Source: an uncultured Actinomycetes bacterium (lineage in GTDB: Bacteria; Actinomycetota; Actinomycetes; Nanopelagicales; Nanopelagicaceae). Taken from it: a DNA stretch of 8,627 bases. The translations under genes and the position numbers were made by a program. How positions within the stretch are numbered: the first letter of the stretch is position 1; each line of letters starts with the position of its first letter. The stretch spans positions 1-8,627 of the forward strand of contig CAITKS010000065.1 in NCBI GenBank assembly GCA_903893085.1, in the 5' to 3' direction. The notes beneath the pieces are model-generated. The model was not told the DNA's origin and did no database searches. It was given only the letters and a program-made list of their open reading frames with translations. Below are positions 6,534 through 8,627 of the stretch, one piece after another.

Positions 6534-7139
6534 ATGACCCCTGCACCTGGTGCGGGCAGCGAAGGTACGAAGAAGAAGCGCAGGCGTAAACGCCCCGCAC
6601 ATCGCGCCCCACTTACGAAAGATTCATCGGCTGCTGGCGCACTTGCGCCTAAGGATCCCGCTTCCAAGCGCCCGAAAACTCCAAATAAGAGCTACGCCAA
6701 GCGCGTAGATGAAGTTTCCGCTGGTGGTTTGGTAATCGATCACAGCGGTAAAAATGGTTTGTTAATTGGTCGCATCGATCATAAAGATGCAACCGGAAAA
6801 CGAATTTTATGGTCTTTGCCAAAAGGCCACATTGAAGAAGGTGAAACTCCCGAGCAAGCCGCACTTCGTGAGGTTGCTGAAGAAACCGGAATTGAATCTG
6901 CCATTGAGCGATCTCTTGGAGTAATCGATTTTTGGTTTATGGCTGGCGGAAAAAGAATTCATAAAACGGTTCATCACTATCTTTTCCGCGAAACTGGTGG
7001 AAATTTGGCTCCGCAAGAAAGTGAAGTCGATGAAGTTGGTTGGTTTCCTTTGGCCGAAATTGTGGAACGTCTTGCCTACCCCGATGAGAAGAAATTAATT
7101 GCGCGCACTGGAGCATCTGAAGAAGTTGCCGCGCAATGA
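6534..7139 (+). CDS. NUDIX hydrolase with basic N-terminal extension
   Basis: The 201-residue protein carries a perfect Nudix box, GX5EX7REVXEEXGI, at residues 98-120 (Gly98, Glu104, Arg112-Glu113, Glu116-Glu117, Gly119-Ile120). It should bind Mg2+ and hydrolyse a nucleoside diphosphate linked to another group. The domain starts near EVSAGGLVID (60-69). The first ~55 residues are low-complexity and rich in Lys, Arg, Pro and Ala, with the run KKKRRRKR (13-20), probably disordered and able to touch nucleic acid or acidic lipids. It lies beside pcnA as MutT4 (Rv3908) does in mycobacteria, so it is probably that family, but the substrate cannot be read from sequence. The TGA overlaps the next ATG in ATGA, indicating translational coupling. 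The start at 6534 is supported by the promoter-like TACCCT 6 nt upstream. Confidence 0.92.
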   Translation: MTPAPGAGSEGTKKKRRRKRPAHRAPLTKDSSAAGALAPKDPASKRPKTPNKSYAKRVDEVSAGGLVIDHSGKNGLLIGRIDHKDATGKRILWSLPKGHIEEGETPEQAALREVAEETGIESAIERSLGVIDFWFMAGGKRIHKTVHHYLFRETGGNLAPQESEVDEVGWFPLAEIVERLAYPDEKKLIARTGASEEVAAQ

Positions 7140-8248
7140 GAAAGATACTTGTTGGATTAATAACTTCATTATTCTTTTTTGGATTTATCCCTAACGCTTC
7201 ATCTGATTCGAACGTCATTTATTTAATTAGCAAACCTCACCAATTATTTGATGGCACATTCCGCAACGATGAATTGGCAACGCAGTTATTATCAACAGGT
7301 CGCCTTGGAAAACCGCTAGAACAGAAACGTAAGGGTGCCCGAACTTGGGTTATTGACGGTCAACTTCTTGATGAAGTTGCGGATATGGCTAACGGTTACA
7401 AACTAGTAAATAAAAAAGAGCCCACCGGTGAGCTCGCTGCGAAAGAATGGTTGTCACGATTATTGCTGATGACTTCTGGTGATCGAATTATCGCGCTTCC
7501 TTATGGAAATCCAGATATTGATTTAGCGCAACGGTCGGCCCCGAGCGAACTGCGTTCCTATTATGCATATGGCGCCGAGAGAATTTCTTTCCACCTTAAT
7601 CGTGCAATACCGGTTGATGGCAACACAAGCTGGAGTACCGGAAAATCTCAATTAAGCCCAGTATTACGCAAGAAATACACCCAGAATCGTCAAGCACTGA
7701 CCGCACTTTCCACCGTGGTTAGCGCTGATGAAGTGCGGGCACAGCGAGCAAAATTAGCAATACTTCTTTCACCCTCATTAAATAAGCAAGATCGTGAATT
7801 CTTTTCATTTAACGCTAGCGAAGGTGTAGCGAACACTCTAAATAAACTGCGGGTCACAAGTGGTAAATATCAAATAACTTCTCAAATCGGCAAGGTTCCA
7901 GTAACAGTTATAAACAATTTCAGCGTGCCAGTTGAATTCAATATTGATTTAACCCCGCTTAACTCACGTGTTCAGGTATCTGATATCTCTGCACTGACAA
8001 TTCCTGCAAATTCAAGAACTCAGTTAGCGTTGCCATTTACAGTCATTGCACCAGGTGCGACAACTATTTTGGCTCAGGTTACAAATTCAGATGGGGAATC
8101 TATTGGACCGTCCGCAAGATTGTCTTTGAACATCACAATCTTTGACTCCCGAGTTACCTGGTTTACTGTCGGTGCGGCGATATTGCTTTTTGTTGCAGCT
8201 TTAACCCAGACTATCCGCAGGATCAGAAGGGGGCGTCATGAAAAATAA
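7136..8248 (+). CDS. DUF6049 family exported membrane-anchored protein (short form)
   Basis: The 370-residue protein has an N-terminal signal peptide (about 1-22, hydrophobic LVGLITSLFFFGFI), a large extracytoplasmic part, one membrane helix (about 340-359) and a basic cytoplasmic tail RRIRRGRHEK. In the outer part, ARTWVIDGQLLDEVADMANGY (about 68-88) and IIALPYGNPDIDLA (118-131) resemble the conserved WxxDPxLLD and PYGDPD segments of DUF6049. Residues about 253-335 look like an Ig-like beta domain (VPVTVINNFSVPVEFNIDL). The position between the NUDIX gene and murJ matches Rv3909. Relatives are recalled at about 700-800 residues, so this is roughly half size, apparently lacking internal or N-terminal parts rather than being frameshifted. 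The role is unknown; the murJ neighbour suggests the cell envelope. It overlaps NUDIX by 4 nt and murJ by 11 nt. Confidence 0.8.
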   Translation: MRKILVGLITSLFFFGFIPNASSDSNVIYLISKPHQLFDGTFRNDELATQLLSTGRLGKPLEQKRKGARTWVIDGQLLDEVADMANGYKLVNKKEPTGELAAKEWLSRLLLMTSGDRIIALPYGNPDIDLAQRSAPSELRSYYAYGAERISFHLNRAIPVDGNTSWSTGKSQLSPVLRKKYTQNRQALTALSTVVSADEVRAQRAKLAILLSPSLNKQDREFFSFNASEGVANTLNKLRVTSGKYQITSQIGKVPVTVINNFSVPVEFNIDLTPLNSRVQVSDISALTIPANSRTQLALPFTVIAPGATTILAQVTNSDGESIGPSARLSLNITIFDSRVTWFTVGAAILLFVAALTQTIRRIRRGRHEK

Positions 8249-8627
8249 TGACTTATTCCGTGCCTCCGGAATCATGGCCATCGGCACAATACGTTCGCGA
8301 ATTACCGGCTTCTTCCGTGCCATCTTGGCGGTTGCTGTACTTGGCACAGCGCTCTTGGCAGATTCATACAACGTGGCAAACACAATGCCGAATATTTTGT
8401 ACAACTTACTTGTTGGCGGCGCTCTAACTGCAATTTTCGTTCCACAACTTGTTAGATCATTTTCCGATGAAGATGGTGGGCACGGATTCGCTTCCCGTTT
8501 AGTAACAACAATTTCAGGAATTTTATTGTTGCTTGTAATCGTTGGTGTGATATTTGCTCCTGCACTTGTGCGTCTATACGCTCCTGAATTTTCAACTAGC
8601 GGATTTGAAAAAGAATTTTCTATTGCA
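8238..8627 (+). CDS. murJ: Lipid II flippase MurJ (N-terminal part, cut by window edge)
   Basis: From ATG at 8238 the frame is open for 130 codons to the window end. The translation begins MKNNDLFRASGIMAIGTIRSR and contains ADSYNVANTMPNILYNLLVGGALTAIFVPQLVR (about 41-73), the signature region of MurJ/MviN in the MOP superfamily. Here it would form helices 1-3 of fourteen or so, including the arginines before and within helix 1 that line the cavity for lipid II pyrophosphate. MurJ flips lipid II to the outer membrane face, where PBPs such as the one at 1433-3343 use it. The start lies inside the 3' end of the DUF6049 gene (11-nt overlap), preceded by AAGGGGG as a ribosome binding site (8227-8233). 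In mycobacteria this gene carries a C-terminal pseudokinase domain; whether that holds here is beyond the window. Confidence 0.95.
   Translation, partial: MKNNDLFRASGIMAIGTIRSRITGFFRAILAVAVLGTALLADSYNVANTMPNILYNLLVGGALTAIFVPQLVRSFSDEDGGHGFASRLVTTISGILLLLVIVGVIFAPALVRLYAPEFSTSGFEKEFSIA

Noticed and set aside
6502..6612. Upstream extension of pcnA to ATG 6612 (37 extra residues)
   Set aside because: The added residues do not look like the family, the region codes the basic tail of the NUDIX protein on the other strand, and GTG 6501 has a promoter-like hexamer at leaderless distance.
1..8627. Mobile elements, CRISPR arrays, tRNA/rRNA genes, defence or toxin-antitoxin genes
   Set aside because: No spaced repeats, transposase or recombinase motifs, cloverleaf arms or compositional breaks were seen; the genes are vertically inherited housekeeping families.

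Overview
This is a gene-dense chromosomal housekeeping window, most likely from a small-genome actinobacterium with lowered GC. By eye the GC is well below 50%, and there is little non-coding DNA. The gene order is that of the actinobacterial origin-proximal region. One block (minus strand) reads DUF5318 protein, class A penicillin-binding protein, GT-C glycosyltransferase, rpsF; in Mycobacterium tuberculosis this corresponds to Rv0049, ponA1 (Rv0050), Rv0051 ... rpsF. The other block has pcnA on the minus strand and NUDIX hydrolase, DUF6049 protein and murJ on the plus strand, matching Rv3907c to Rv3910. A freshwater acI-type (Nanopelagicales) organism would fit the composition and compactness, but this is inference from gene order and base composition, not a phylogenetic result. 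The synteny statements rest on recall.

Layout. 1-105 (-): first 35 codons of rpsF (ribosomal protein S6). 106-211: rpsF leader with nested inverted repeats that could form two mutually exclusive structures, one covering the Shine-Dalgarno. 212-1429 (-): polytopic GT-C glycosyltransferase. 1433-3343 (-): bifunctional peptidoglycan synthase. 3353-3766 (-): small zinc-ribbon DUF5318 protein. 3767-3819: divergent promoter region. 3820-5097 (+): MFS-type transporter, whose 3' end overlaps the 3' end of pcnA by 42 bp. 5056-6501 (-): CCA-adding tRNA nucleotidyltransferase. 6502-6533: second divergent promoter region. 6534-7139 (+): NUDIX hydrolase with a very basic N-terminus. 7136-8248 (+): exported, membrane-anchored DUF6049 protein, much shorter than its usual relatives. 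8238-8627 (+): first 130 codons of murJ (lipid II flippase).

How it works together. Cell-wall synthesis is represented at both ends: MurJ moves lipid II outward and the class A PBP polymerises and cross-links it. The GT-C enzyme probably transfers a sugar from a polyprenyl-phosphate donor outside the membrane. rpsF and pcnA serve translation. The two plus-strand overlaps (ATGA at 7136-7139 and 11 nt at 8238-8248) indicate a coupled NUDIX-DUF6049-murJ operon. The minus-strand DUF5318-PBP-GT genes are separated by 9 and 3 nt and form another operon that may read into rpsF.

Regulation. All four genes facing the two divergent gaps lack a Shine-Dalgarno and carry a TANNNT (-10-like) hexamer 6 to 9 nt before the start codon, the layout expected of leaderless transcripts. 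Only rpsF has a long leader and a strong AGGAGG. No mobile element, CRISPR array, tRNA or rRNA was seen, and no stretch over 300 nt lacks a gene. I see no wholly new system. The items most worth checking are the rpsF leader switch, the leaderless divergent promoters and the shortened DUF6049 protein.
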